A DNA stretch of 64,000 nt, taken from Eremothecium cymbalariae DBVPG#7215. Its lineage: Eukaryota; Ascomycota; Saccharomycetes; Saccharomycetales; Saccharomycetaceae. The translations under genes and the position numbers were made by a program. The stretch lies in assembly GCF_000235365.1 (NCBI RefSeq), contig NC_016453.1:496001-560000 (forward strand), read 5' to 3'. The notes beneath the pieces are model-generated. The model saw only the letters and a program-made list of their open reading frames with translations, had not been told where the DNA came from and ran no database searches. Positions 18,146 to 26,784 of this stretch are shown here, in pieces (within the stretch, counting starts at the first letter, position 1; each line of letters opens with the position of its first letter).

Positions 18146-21100
18146 TTAGAAAATATTGCCAGAAGCTTGCAATTTTTGTTCTTTACGTAGCTTCCAGTAT
18201 TGGCCAGTGTATTCCCAGTAGTCCTGGCCGGTGACTGGATGACGGACTTTTTTAAACCATTTTGGACTGTAGGCGGCATTTTCTGCTTCACGTACTCTAC
18301 GTGTAGCGCGTTGCTTCTCTTCCAAACGACGTTTTTCGTCAGCGGCATCACTGTAGCGGCCATCTTCCATGGCTCTTTGATCAGGACGTAGACGGGTATC
18401 TGTTGGGGCTAGCCAGAGTAGTAGTTTTGGTTGTAGGGCGTTTAGTGTTATAGCGAACGAGGTTAGGTTAAATGGGGAGTTGGGGCGCTCGTTTGTGTGC
18501 CATAACAAAAACTTGTTTCCGTCGTAATTAGGGCCAACAACGGTGGAGGTTTGTTTCGCACGATGGTGGGGCTTTGATTTGTCCAAGGTTAGTTCTTCGG
18601 AAGAACTCGGTATTAGGACGGCTTTGCCGTAAATGGATTCGTTCCAGTGGCCACCTAGAACCCATTTCTTTATTCCGCTGGAGTTGTATACTTCGCCTCT
18701 GACTTCGAAGGCGTTTGCGGAGCGCCAGCCACGCGCTTTGAAATGTAGCAGACAGTAGTCCCCGGTGGTGTGATTCGTGATTGTGACATCTCCGTGGTTG
18801 TCAATTTCGGGCTTGCCGATTAGAATGCCTATGACGGAGTTTTCCGGTTTTTTCCATGTGTATAGGTCTTCGCGGGAGCCGTCGTCAGGTCTTAGGGCCA
18901 AGTACCATAGGCCTAGATGCTTAACGTCGAATGATCTGCCGTAGAATTTTGAATCGACGTGGGATTCACCCCAGAAGTCCCATTTGGGGGATTCGGTCCA
19001 CGTGGCAGATATGGGTGGGTGGTGAGATACTTGTTCAGTGAAGAACCTGTAATTTTTATCGGGCCGCGCATATTCAAAGGTTTCTCCCAATAGTGGGTTG
19101 AAGGGCTTGGCAACTCTATTGGTGGTAGAAGCATACGACGATGATATGAATGCAGCAACGTGTAACAATCTGAGGGTGGAATCATCGAATGAGCACGCGG
19201 TGTCTAATATATCGCTGTATTCTAAATCTTCGGCGACTCTTTGCAACAAAGAGGTTGGCTCGTTGAAAGTAACTGGTAAACTCATTCTAGTCATATCCTT
19301 GCCAATCATCGATTTCAATGCGGACCATAAGTTAATCTTTGGGCGTTCGTCTTTATTCAGCGCCAACTTTTTCCTGACCTCTTCTTCGTACCCCAAATAT
19401 GTCCCCTCTGCTAGAAGCATTTCCATTTTCGCTTTCTGAGCTGCCGTGAGAGCTACATTTTGCCAACATTTGGCTTCTGCAAGTGGAGCAGAAACAACAT
19501 CTGTAGTTGAGTCACCTATGATTATATCGCCTGGTGCGAAACCAGACACAGTGTTGGCAACAGCAGCAGCATCCATTGCATCGGTTATGGTGGAACAGGC
19601 GGTTGAATGTAACCCCAGGTCTCGAAAATTTTGGTCGGCCAATTCAACTGCTTGCTCCAATTCTAATCCAGGTTCTTTTAGCACAACATGCGCTGCATTA
19701 GTAGTGGTTGTGATGCTGGCAGCGGCATTGTTACTAACCATCGGAAGTAGTTTCTGAGCTGAGTCATTTTTAACGGACGTGTCCTCGACCCGTGAGGAAG
19801 AAACATTTTCAGCTTTCGCCCCCTTCTTCTCCCCCGCTGCCCCATGCAGGTTTTCGTCTTGAGCATGAGCGTGGTAGTGGTTGCTGTTGCCGTCGTGATT
19901 GTTATAATCATCATCTTCACCTAAATCCTCAGCATCGAAAAACTCATCAATGTCGGAATCATCGTCATCTGATGACTGGTTGGACTGAATAAACTCAACG
20001 ATTTCAGCAAACTGTTTTGTAGAAGCTCTTGCATTGACCGTTTCAGCGGTGGATGCACCGTCTGCTTGAGACATCCCCTCAGAGGCGATAGTAGCTTCGT
20101 TTAGCTTTTTCTGTAGAAGTTTTTTCAGATTTCTTCTATCCTTATCCATACTGGCTAATTTCTCAGATTTCTCTATTAGCTCTATCTCCAATTCCTTCAC
20201 TGACCTGATCCAGAGGTTATTAATGTCTTTTTGCTTAGATAACATCTTGACCAACCGTTGATCCCTTTTCTCTGTTAACTTATGTAATTGTGAAAAATTC
20301 TTGTTGATGGTAGATAGAGATTTCTTGGCCGTATCGAGAACAGATTCAGAAGCATGACCATCATCCAACAGCTCATTTAGGGTTGTAATTTCGATCACAA
20401 TTGACCTCTGTAACATAGAGAGTTCCTGGGAAAATGGACCATACGTCATTTTTACATCCTCTTCCTCGTATATGGCGGATTGGGGTTTGCCGTTAACTAA
20501 TAGATCTTCGGGCTCCTCCTCTTCTTCCTCATAATCTTCTTCAGCTCTTAATACCAAAGAACTGGGCATATTTCCGAGATTTCCATGTGATAATGTGGGA
20601 TCCTCCATCAGGACACTTTCGTGAGTAAGTTTTTGAGAGCCATGGTAAGATTCATTACCAGAGTGTGTTAAAGAACTGGAACCGCTCACGCTTCTTGAAC
20701 AATTCTTATTATGTTTAACTTTTGCCACATATTGCCGACCTGAGTGGGTCAAATTGTCGTTTAGCTCAAGGTCGCTTGAAGAGGGCGACGAGGATCCTGA
20801 GTCAGAACGCAAGCGGCTTGCTTGTTCTTGGATGTGACGACGTTGATCGTAATTTTGTAAGGACTTGAAGTTATCGGATGATATTTTGCTGTTTAACGTC
20901 AAAGTCGTTGCCGATGCGGTTGCAAGCATTTTAGAGATAGGAATGTTAGATCCATTTAGTTGTTGTGGTGGCTGAGGAGTTTGTTGCTGGGCTCCTGGTG
21001 GTGGTGGTGGTGACAGCGCTGGTAGTGGATGCTGCTGCTGCTGTTGTTGTTCCAAAGCAGCAGAATGGGAGGTTCCACGAACTATGATTTCTCTGTCTTT

Positions 21101-22282
21101 TGCTGTCCTAATTGCACTTTGAATTGCCCATACCCACTTGTTTGTCTCTATTGGGTGATTACCCTTTAAATGCCATCTCACAGTGCCGTTGCTGCCGCCG
21201 ATGATTTCGAACTTTAATTTTTCACTTGAATCTAGGTGTAAATAACACGTGGACATATTTAACGAGCCACGACAAGCATTCCCCGTGTCTTCTTGATCTT
21301 TGTAATAGGATAATGTTCCATCGGAACTTAGGATAAACCAACGCAGTTTATAACCCTGTGCGAAATTGGTCCATTTACGTAGATAGCCCTTGTAAGAAGG
21401 TGGTTCGTGAAGATTATTTGTGACATCTATGACACTTTGTTCCCTAGCAGCCTTATCCAGTAATAATTTGATCTCAGTCTCCACTGCAGTCTTAGTATGT
21501 TCGGATGAGGTAGCATCTTTCTCAACAGGCACCTTACCAAGAGAATTTACAGGCAATCTGCCCCTCTTGTCTCTCTTAAATGGATCACCGCCGTGGTCCA
21601 GAATCCAACGGCACATCATCACGTCGCGTTTCTTTACAAATTCATGCAATACAGTATCACCTGTCTCCGGATCATTCCCATTAATATCTAACAGCTCAGA
21701 ATTTCTCGGATTGCTTAATATCGATTCCAAATGCGCAAAATCCCTGTTATCGAAGGCTAACCTGAACTCGTGTGCGATCTCGGCAACATAGTTAGCCCTA
21801 CTGACTTGCATCAACTGTGCAATGTTCAAGTTCTTACACATCTCAATAGGCTGCAAATGCGCATTATTAATGATACAATCATTGATTTTTCGATGATTCA
21901 TCAACAGTTGTACAACATCACCACGTGATTGTAACGCTGCTAAATGCAAAGACGAGTTACCATCAGAATCTTGCTTGTTTATATCCAGCTCAACCAACTG
22001 AGAATCAGATTTAGACGAACTAGGCTTGTTACACCAGTTCGATACAATGTCCCTAATCAATACAAAAGGCGCAACCTGCACAGCATAATGTAAGGTTAGT
22101 TGAACAACTTCTTGCACAGCTGGGTTATTCAAAGGCTGAAAATCAGCTGACTGAATTAGTTGATTCAACTTAGAAAACTCACCTTGACGAAGAGAATCTA
22201 ATAGCTTAAGCCTCAACAAAGGCTTGCTAATTGAAGAAGACTCCGTTTTCTCTTCAATATTCACTACTTCCTCCTCACTCAT
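18146..22282 (-). CDS. OSH2: oxysterol-binding protein with ankyrin repeats and PH domain (Osh1/Osh2 type)
   Basis: Sterol/phosphoinositide transfer protein at ER contact sites, 1378 residues (yeast Osh1 1188, Osh2 1283). Ankyrin repeats at about 50-260 (DSDGNSSLHLAALQSRGDVVQLL; NDPETGDTVLHEFV), a PH domain at about 295-395 (YKGYLRKWTNFAQGYKLRWF), a Gln/Pro linker, then the FFAT motif EFFDAED near 778, which binds ER VAP proteins. The C-terminal ORD starts near 980 and contains the family fingerprint EQVSHHPPISA near 1081. This single gene corresponds to both OSH1/SWH1 (YAR042W) and OSH2 (YDL019C); its neighbours RPN4 and YAT1 come from the two different S. cerevisiae copies of the region. 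Confidence 0.96.
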   Translation of the reverse strand: MSEEEVVNIEEKTESSSISKPLLRLKLLDSLRQGEFSKLNQLIQSADFQPLNNPAVQEVVQLTLHYAVQVAPFVLIRDIVSNWCNKPSSSKSDSQLVELDINKQDSDGNSSLHLAALQSRGDVVQLLMNHRKINDCIINNAHLQPIEMCKNLNIAQLMQVSRANYVAEIAHEFRLAFDNRDFAHLESILSNPRNSELLDINGNDPETGDTVLHEFVKKRDVMMCRWILDHGGDPFKRDKRGRLPVNSLGKVPVEKDATSSEHTKTAVETEIKLLLDKAAREQSVIDVTNNLHEPPSYKGYLRKWTNFAQGYKLRWFILSSDGTLSYYKDQEDTGNACRGSLNMSTCYLHLDSSEKLKFEIIGGSNGTVRWHLKGNHPIETNKWVWAIQSAIRTAKDREIIVRGTSHSAALEQQQQQQHPLPALSPPPPPGAQQQTPQPPQQLNGSNIPISKMLATASATTLTLNSKISSDNFKSLQNYDQRRHIQEQASRLRSDSGSSSPSSSDLELNDNLTHSGRQYVAKVKHNKNCSRSVSGSSSLTHSGNESYHGSQKLTHESVLMEDPTLSHGNLGNMPSSLVLRAEEDYEEEEEEPEDLLVNGKPQSAIYEEEDVKMTYGPFSQELSMLQRSIVIEITTLNELLDDGHASESVLDTAKKSLSTINKNFSQLHKLTEKRDQRLVKMLSKQKDINNLWIRSVKELEIELIEKSEKLASMDKDRRNLKKLLQKKLNEATIASEGMSQADGASTAETVNARASTKQFAEIVEFIQSNQSSDDDDSDIDEFFDAEDLGEDDDYNNHDGNSNHYHAHAQDENLHGAAGEKKGAKAENVSSSRVEDTSVKNDSAQKLLPMVSNNAAASITTTTNAAHVVLKEPGLELEQAVELADQNFRDLGLHSTACSTITDAMDAAAVANTVSGFAPGDIIIGDSTTDVVSAPLAEAKCWQNVALTAAQKAKMEMLLAEGTYLGYEEEVRKKLALNKDERPKINLWSALKSMIGKDMTRMSLPVTFNEPTSLLQRVAEDLEYSDILDTACSFDDSTLRLLHVAAFISSSYASTTNRVAKPFNPLLGETFEYARPDKNYRFFTEQVSHHPPISATWTESPKWDFWGESHVDSKFYGRSFDVKHLGLWYLALRPDDGSREDLYTWKKPENSVIGILIGKPEIDNHGDVTITNHTTGDYCLLHFKARGWRSANAFEVRGEVYNSSGIKKWVLGGHWNESIYGKAVLIPSSSEELTLDKSKPHHRAKQTSTVVGPNYDGNKFLLWHTNERPNSPFNLTSFAITLNALQPKLLLWLAPTDTRLRPDQRAMEDGRYSDAADEKRRLEEKQRATRRVREAENAAYSPKWFKKVRHPVTGQDYWEYTGQYWKLRKEQKLQASGNIF

Positions 22283-22328
22283 GCTTCAATCTAATGTTAT
22301 CACCTAGTAGTACAATTTTTCAATACAG

Positions 22329-22380
22329 TTTCGAAATATAACTTCGAAATATAGCTTCAAAATATAACTTCAAATATTAC
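22329..22380. repeat. four degenerate tandem copies of a ~13-bp unit
   Basis: Units like TTCGAAATATAAC repeat four times with a few changes, 50-100 bp upstream of the OSH start codon, so within its 5' leader or core promoter. Confidence 0.75.
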
Positions 22381-23091
22381 TCCAAACCCTGTCCTTGTTT
22401 TACTTCGTTGGGGTTATATTTCCACTGAAAATATTTTCTTTTTCAATTAAGTCAACACTAATGATGATCCAACTATGTTGATAATCGTGTCTTCGAAATG
22501 GTGTATTTATTCCAATTGAAGAATGTTTTCTGTTCCAAAAATTAACTTAAATAATATAGGAGTAAATCGTACCTAAGAATTTGAGTCCCGTATTTTTCTC
22601 TGCTCTACAACACTATTCTTGTCGCAATTGTATAGATGCCCTGCCTGCCTATACTTTTCCTGTTCCAACTTATTGGGAGGCGTTTGGATACTTTGGTAAT
22701 GTAGTTAGTTGTGTTCCTTGCTTCAGAAAAAGTGCGTGTAATAGGGATTGCGGATCACGAATGGCTATGCTCTACGTTTGACTAATCCAGCAAAAGCACA
22801 ACAACAGTTCAACGACTACGTGTTTCGATATAATTCAAAAGTGGCTTAATTCTGTATAAACATGCTTTGTCTTTAAATAGAATATATATCTGTTATTTGT
22901 GTATTATGTACATCATAACTGGGATTTAGTTCGTTCCAAAAATTTTCGTAACTACCATACAATAATGATGATGGGTTTTTTAATAAGGCGAACAAGGTCA
23001 TTGCTTAAGATGTGAAAGTCGTGAGCCGTGAAGGATCAGTCATTCGGGAAGGATTAGACTCTCCCAAACGTACTGCTATTAGCTACGGCGA

Positions 23092-23105
23092 GGGGGGGGG
23101 GGGGG
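23092..23105. repeat. G14 homopolymer
   Basis: Fourteen consecutive G in an otherwise AT-rich spacer. Length may be misestimated because homopolymers are error-prone. Confidence 0.85.
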
Positions 23106-23845
23106 TAGGGGAAGAGAACAGGTAAATTAAAAATTTGAGATGTTCAGGTTAACTATAATGACTAAATCTTTTCTACAGGGAGTTTTGGTTGGAATAGATA
23201 GAAAGATGAAGAGAACAAGAAACGTAGTGTGATTGGTGTGATTTTCCTTCGGGGAAATCTTTAGCATATTAAATAGTATGCAATGGATATTTCAAGCTTG
23301 CAAAATTGTATAGTTTTTTGTGTTTGAAAATCAAGTTTAAACCTTGAATACCAAACAATAGTTTTTTAAACGGTTCCGGGGTCTCTTTTCTCGAAAGTGA
23401 GCTAGCTGTGCCTTTGCGTGTATATGTGATGTTATAATCGAATTCAACCATTTATTTAATCCGAGAGATGCGCAGAAGGACCTTGGATCTGTTCTTTACT
23501 AGGAGCTCATCAAACGGCTATCCCAGCAGGAAGAACAGCTTGCCAGCCTTGGATAACATTATATTCATTGCCTTTTAGGGGCCAATAACTACTGTTTTGG
23601 TGCTTATGAAGGTCTGGATGTTTTGAACACAGCCCGAATATATCTCATCTCCTGAGGTGAGGAATATAGTGCAATCTGAACAAGCGTCACTTCCTCACTG
23701 TTGGGCATGCTGAAACCTTCGGAAGTCGTTGCGAAAGGGACAAGAGAAACACAAAATATATAGATTTTCTTTTTGTTTTAGGAAGAGGAACAAGGGCAGT
23801 ATACATGTTATGTTAATAAGTTCGTAAGTTAAAGACTTTTTTTTC

Positions 23846-25888
23846 TCATCCGGTTATGCTCACATCGAAGTAGTCGTAACCAGATAGCAAGTACTTGAGG
23901 TCGTCTGACCTCTTGTATTGATAGGGAGTGGGTTTCGTGTTATTGGCCCTATCGGATATTCTGTTCATCTCCACTAGGAACTTTTCAATTAAAGAAGCGA
24001 ATCTTTTAGTTTGTCTGTGTCTAGATGAGATCAGCAGCGAAATGCTACCAGGACGGATAATATAGCCAATTCCGAAACCATTAGCACAAACTGGGCCGAA
24101 ACCGAAACCTTTTAAGCATGAATTACTACAATTTGAGGTGCTTAGCACATTGGTGTTCAACAGGCTCCAGCCACTATCTTCGAAGATAGGTGGGATCGGA
24201 ATGCTATCTTTAAAATTATTTCTCCATATACAATACAAGGCATATAAGTGACGATCTTGGCCTTGTCCGAGAGAACACTCTTTAGAAATTTTAGAATGAT
24301 GGGCGCAAGCCGTTTGTAATAAAGTCAGCCGTTCTCTATCGGTGCTAATGCTGTTGAACATAGATTTGACAAACTCTTTGGACTTGTGTGAAACAGTCCT
24401 AATGGCTTCCGTTCGGCCATTCTGGAACGACTTAGTCATCGCAGGTTCATACGTCATTTCGAATTTACCGTACAGCGCATAGTACGCCGTTTGAAAAGCC
24501 ATTTGCAAAAATGCATCGGGAGAAGTTTTAAAATGGGATTTGATGCGGTTCGATCCATACTGTTTAAAGTGTAAGACTGCAAATTCAAACTGAGACAGCA
24601 TGTCACTGAGCCGCGTTTCTGCAAAATGAAGGGATGACAGTAAGAAAGAATCCAAAACCCATTCCAACCTTCTTGGTATAATAATCAAGTTTGCTGCATG
24701 GCTAGGCCGGTTGCTCACGGGATGAGGACGTTCATCAAATATCTTTGGAACGGTTTTGGCGATTCCCTGAGCAAAATTCAGAATACTGTCAGTGTATATA
24801 TCTCTGACTAGTCTTAGAACAGTATGGCCATCAACACCGGTGTGCTCGAAGTTTATTCCAGCCTTACCATTTTTCGTTACAATTAGTTGTAACTTATAAT
24901 ACCATCTATTTAAACAAGTGCCTTGTTGAACACCAAGTGGAATACCCTGGTTAACATTTTGTTTCAATTCCTTCGGGGTTGGAAAACGTATATCTGAAGT
25001 GCCACATAGCATAGAGTTAGCAAGTTCCAAATCATCAGAGATTTCCACATCATCCAGACAGATAATGAAAAGCGCACTGTCAATAATTTTCAAATTGTTC
25101 CAGTTGGTAGAATCATGAGATTTCGATATATATTCACGAATATTCGACCAAACACGTGTGGTTTCCGTGCTGAACACACCCCATGGATACCTGTTACTCG
25201 GTTCAGACCCACGCTCACCATCCATTATTATTGAATAGAGGTTCCACTCCAACTGCTCGGGACTCTGAAATATAGGCTCGTTGTCCACATCAAGAACATC
25301 GAACCAGTAAAACTGCGACTTGTACATGACCACTACGTGATGTGAAGTAGAGTCTATTTGAAAGTGACAAGAATCATCACCAGGGGCTGGAGGAATCCTC
25401 GAGGATCCAAACATCTTTGCATACTGATCCATGGATAGCCTAACACCTCTAACAACATCTTGACTTAAAGTATCATGTCGTATAGCTTTTACAAACTTCA
25501 AAATCGAAACTACTAGCTTTGAAGCCCTCTTCAGCTGTACCGAGTGCTCCCCAAAGGTTGCCGACGATACAATTCGCATCGTAGGATCATCTTCAAGTTG
25601 GAAATATGGATTCACATTCAACACCACCGATTCATCATACTGCAAGTACGAATCATACCAAAACTGTTCAATGTACGAAGTCTTGTGATCTCGCCTATCC
25701 AACTCCGCATCGTAATCCCTCAACCCAGCATCTAACATCTTTAACACATCTTCAGATTGCTTCACAGCCTCCTGAGTATAAGAATGCCGCTTTTCATCTT
25801 GAAGCGGCTCCAACCTTGCTAAATACCTATCTAGTGTGTCTCGCAAATCAGGAATAGGCAAACGTTGCAACCTAAATTCCTCCATCAT
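23846..25888 (-). CDS. YAT1: outer mitochondrial carnitine acetyltransferase Yat1
   Basis: Transfers acetyl groups between CoA and carnitine. 680 residues (yeast 687). The start FRLQRLPIPDLRDTLDRYLARLEPL and SYIEQFWYDSYLQYDESVVLNVNPYF match Yat1 closely. The catalytic histidine is in NFEHTGVDGH at ~346, and VLSTSN...GFGPVCANGFGIGY near 590-620 is the carnitine/CoA site signature. No N-terminal presequence, in line with Yat1 rather than Cat2. The C terminus KYLLSGYDYFDVSITG also matches Yat1. OSH-YAT1 adjacency mirrors S. cerevisiae chromosome I (YAR042W-YAR035W). Confidence 0.97.
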   Translation of the reverse strand: MMEEFRLQRLPIPDLRDTLDRYLARLEPLQDEKRHSYTQEAVKQSEDVLKMLDAGLRDYDAELDRRDHKTSYIEQFWYDSYLQYDESVVLNVNPYFQLEDDPTMRIVSSATFGEHSVQLKRASKLVVSILKFVKAIRHDTLSQDVVRGVRLSMDQYAKMFGSSRIPPAPGDDSCHFQIDSTSHHVVVMYKSQFYWFDVLDVDNEPIFQSPEQLEWNLYSIIMDGERGSEPSNRYPWGVFSTETTRVWSNIREYISKSHDSTNWNNLKIIDSALFIICLDDVEISDDLELANSMLCGTSDIRFPTPKELKQNVNQGIPLGVQQGTCLNRWYYKLQLIVTKNGKAGINFEHTGVDGHTVLRLVRDIYTDSILNFAQGIAKTVPKIFDERPHPVSNRPSHAANLIIIPRRLEWVLDSFLLSSLHFAETRLSDMLSQFEFAVLHFKQYGSNRIKSHFKTSPDAFLQMAFQTAYYALYGKFEMTYEPAMTKSFQNGRTEAIRTVSHKSKEFVKSMFNSISTDRERLTLLQTACAHHSKISKECSLGQGQDRHLYALYCIWRNNFKDSIPIPPIFEDSGWSLLNTNVLSTSNCSNSCLKGFGFGPVCANGFGIGYIIRPGSISLLISSRHRQTKRFASLIEKFLVEMNRISDRANNTKPTPYQYKRSDDLKYLLSGYDYFDVSITG

Positions 25889-26784
25889 GTCGTACTCTTC
25901 GAGAACCAGATCAGATCCAATCAGAAGAATAATACATAAATAAATAGTCGATTGACCTACATTAAAACTGCCAAAGAATAGATGGCCCCTGGCTCTACTG
26001 ACTCCTAATGGACCCTTTTTATATCGCTTCCGTTTTTGCTCTCTTGGAACCCCGGATTTCTTTAATCATCAACTCAAGCTCCACGGGAGATGGATAGATG
26101 GATTGCTTGGTTATCCTACACACGGGTGGACGCAATCGGTTGGGAATTAATAATTCAACAACTCCCAACATTCTAAAAGCACAGTTTATCATGCAATGAA
26201 ATAGAGTATCGCTGTCCGTCCGTTATCTCGCTTACTCCTAATCGAACAAAAAACATACCATTTCCATTAATCCCGTTTATAGAATGGGACAAAGCGCGCT
26301 ACCATGTCATTATTATATTCAATTCCCCATTTACCATCCATCTCTCTGCCGTAGCCTATGTCTCTCGAGCTGGTTACCAAAATAGTATCGAATTACATAA
26401 TCAACCACTCGAGAAACATGTTGTCATGACAATAAAATCACGTGATATTTTCCAGGTTTCGGCGGTGATGCTATGAAACTGCTATTGGTAAGATTGTTAT
26501 ACCAGAGCACACGAACGCAAAGAAAAACCAAAACAAATGAATGTTATTAAGGGTCAAGATGATCACTTCAGGTAGAATTAGAAACTAAAGGGTAGGTAGG
26601 ATATAGATCAGGAACGTAGGTACTTGAGTTTATTAGATAAGTTGTTCGAAGGTCAATTGTATTATTCACGAGTATTTTGTTTTTTCATTTATTATAGGCT
26701 TTTGAAGGAATTGGGCAGGGCTTAAAAATAGGAGAAAAAAGTGGTAGTTGGGATCTACTAAGGAGAGGCAGGTACGTGCACAGT
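25889..26784. other. divergent YAT1/CDC15 promoter region
   Basis: About 0.9 kb. Contains a CACGTG E-box (ATCACGTGAT, 26437-26446, Cbf1-type) and the 12-bp palindrome TTGTCATGACAA at 26421-26432. No gene is seen. Confidence 0.55.

Larger units (their letters stand above)
22283..23845. other. OSH promoter / YAT1 3' region, no gene seen
   Basis: 1.56 kb. Holds the degenerate tandem repeat at 22329-22380 and a run of 14 G at 23092-23105. Short open frames lack similarity to anything I know. A non-coding RNA gene could be hidden here, but I see no box motifs that would support one. Confidence 0.5.

Noticed and set aside
18591..18607. AGTTCTTC-G-GAAGAACT inverted repeat in OSH2
   Set aside because: Eight-bp arms in coding sequence are compatible with chance at this window size; not grouped with the long repeats.
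22283..23845. Possible snoRNA or tRNA gene in the long OSH-YAT1 spacer
   Set aside because: No B box, no paired C/D boxes and no H/ACA arrangement could be identified by eye.
26437..26446. ATCACGTGAT as a centromere CDEI element (also 60208-60228)
   Set aside because: No AT-only CDEII of 80-160 bp and no CDEIII-like TTCCGAA motif at the right distance; more likely Cbf1 promoter sites.
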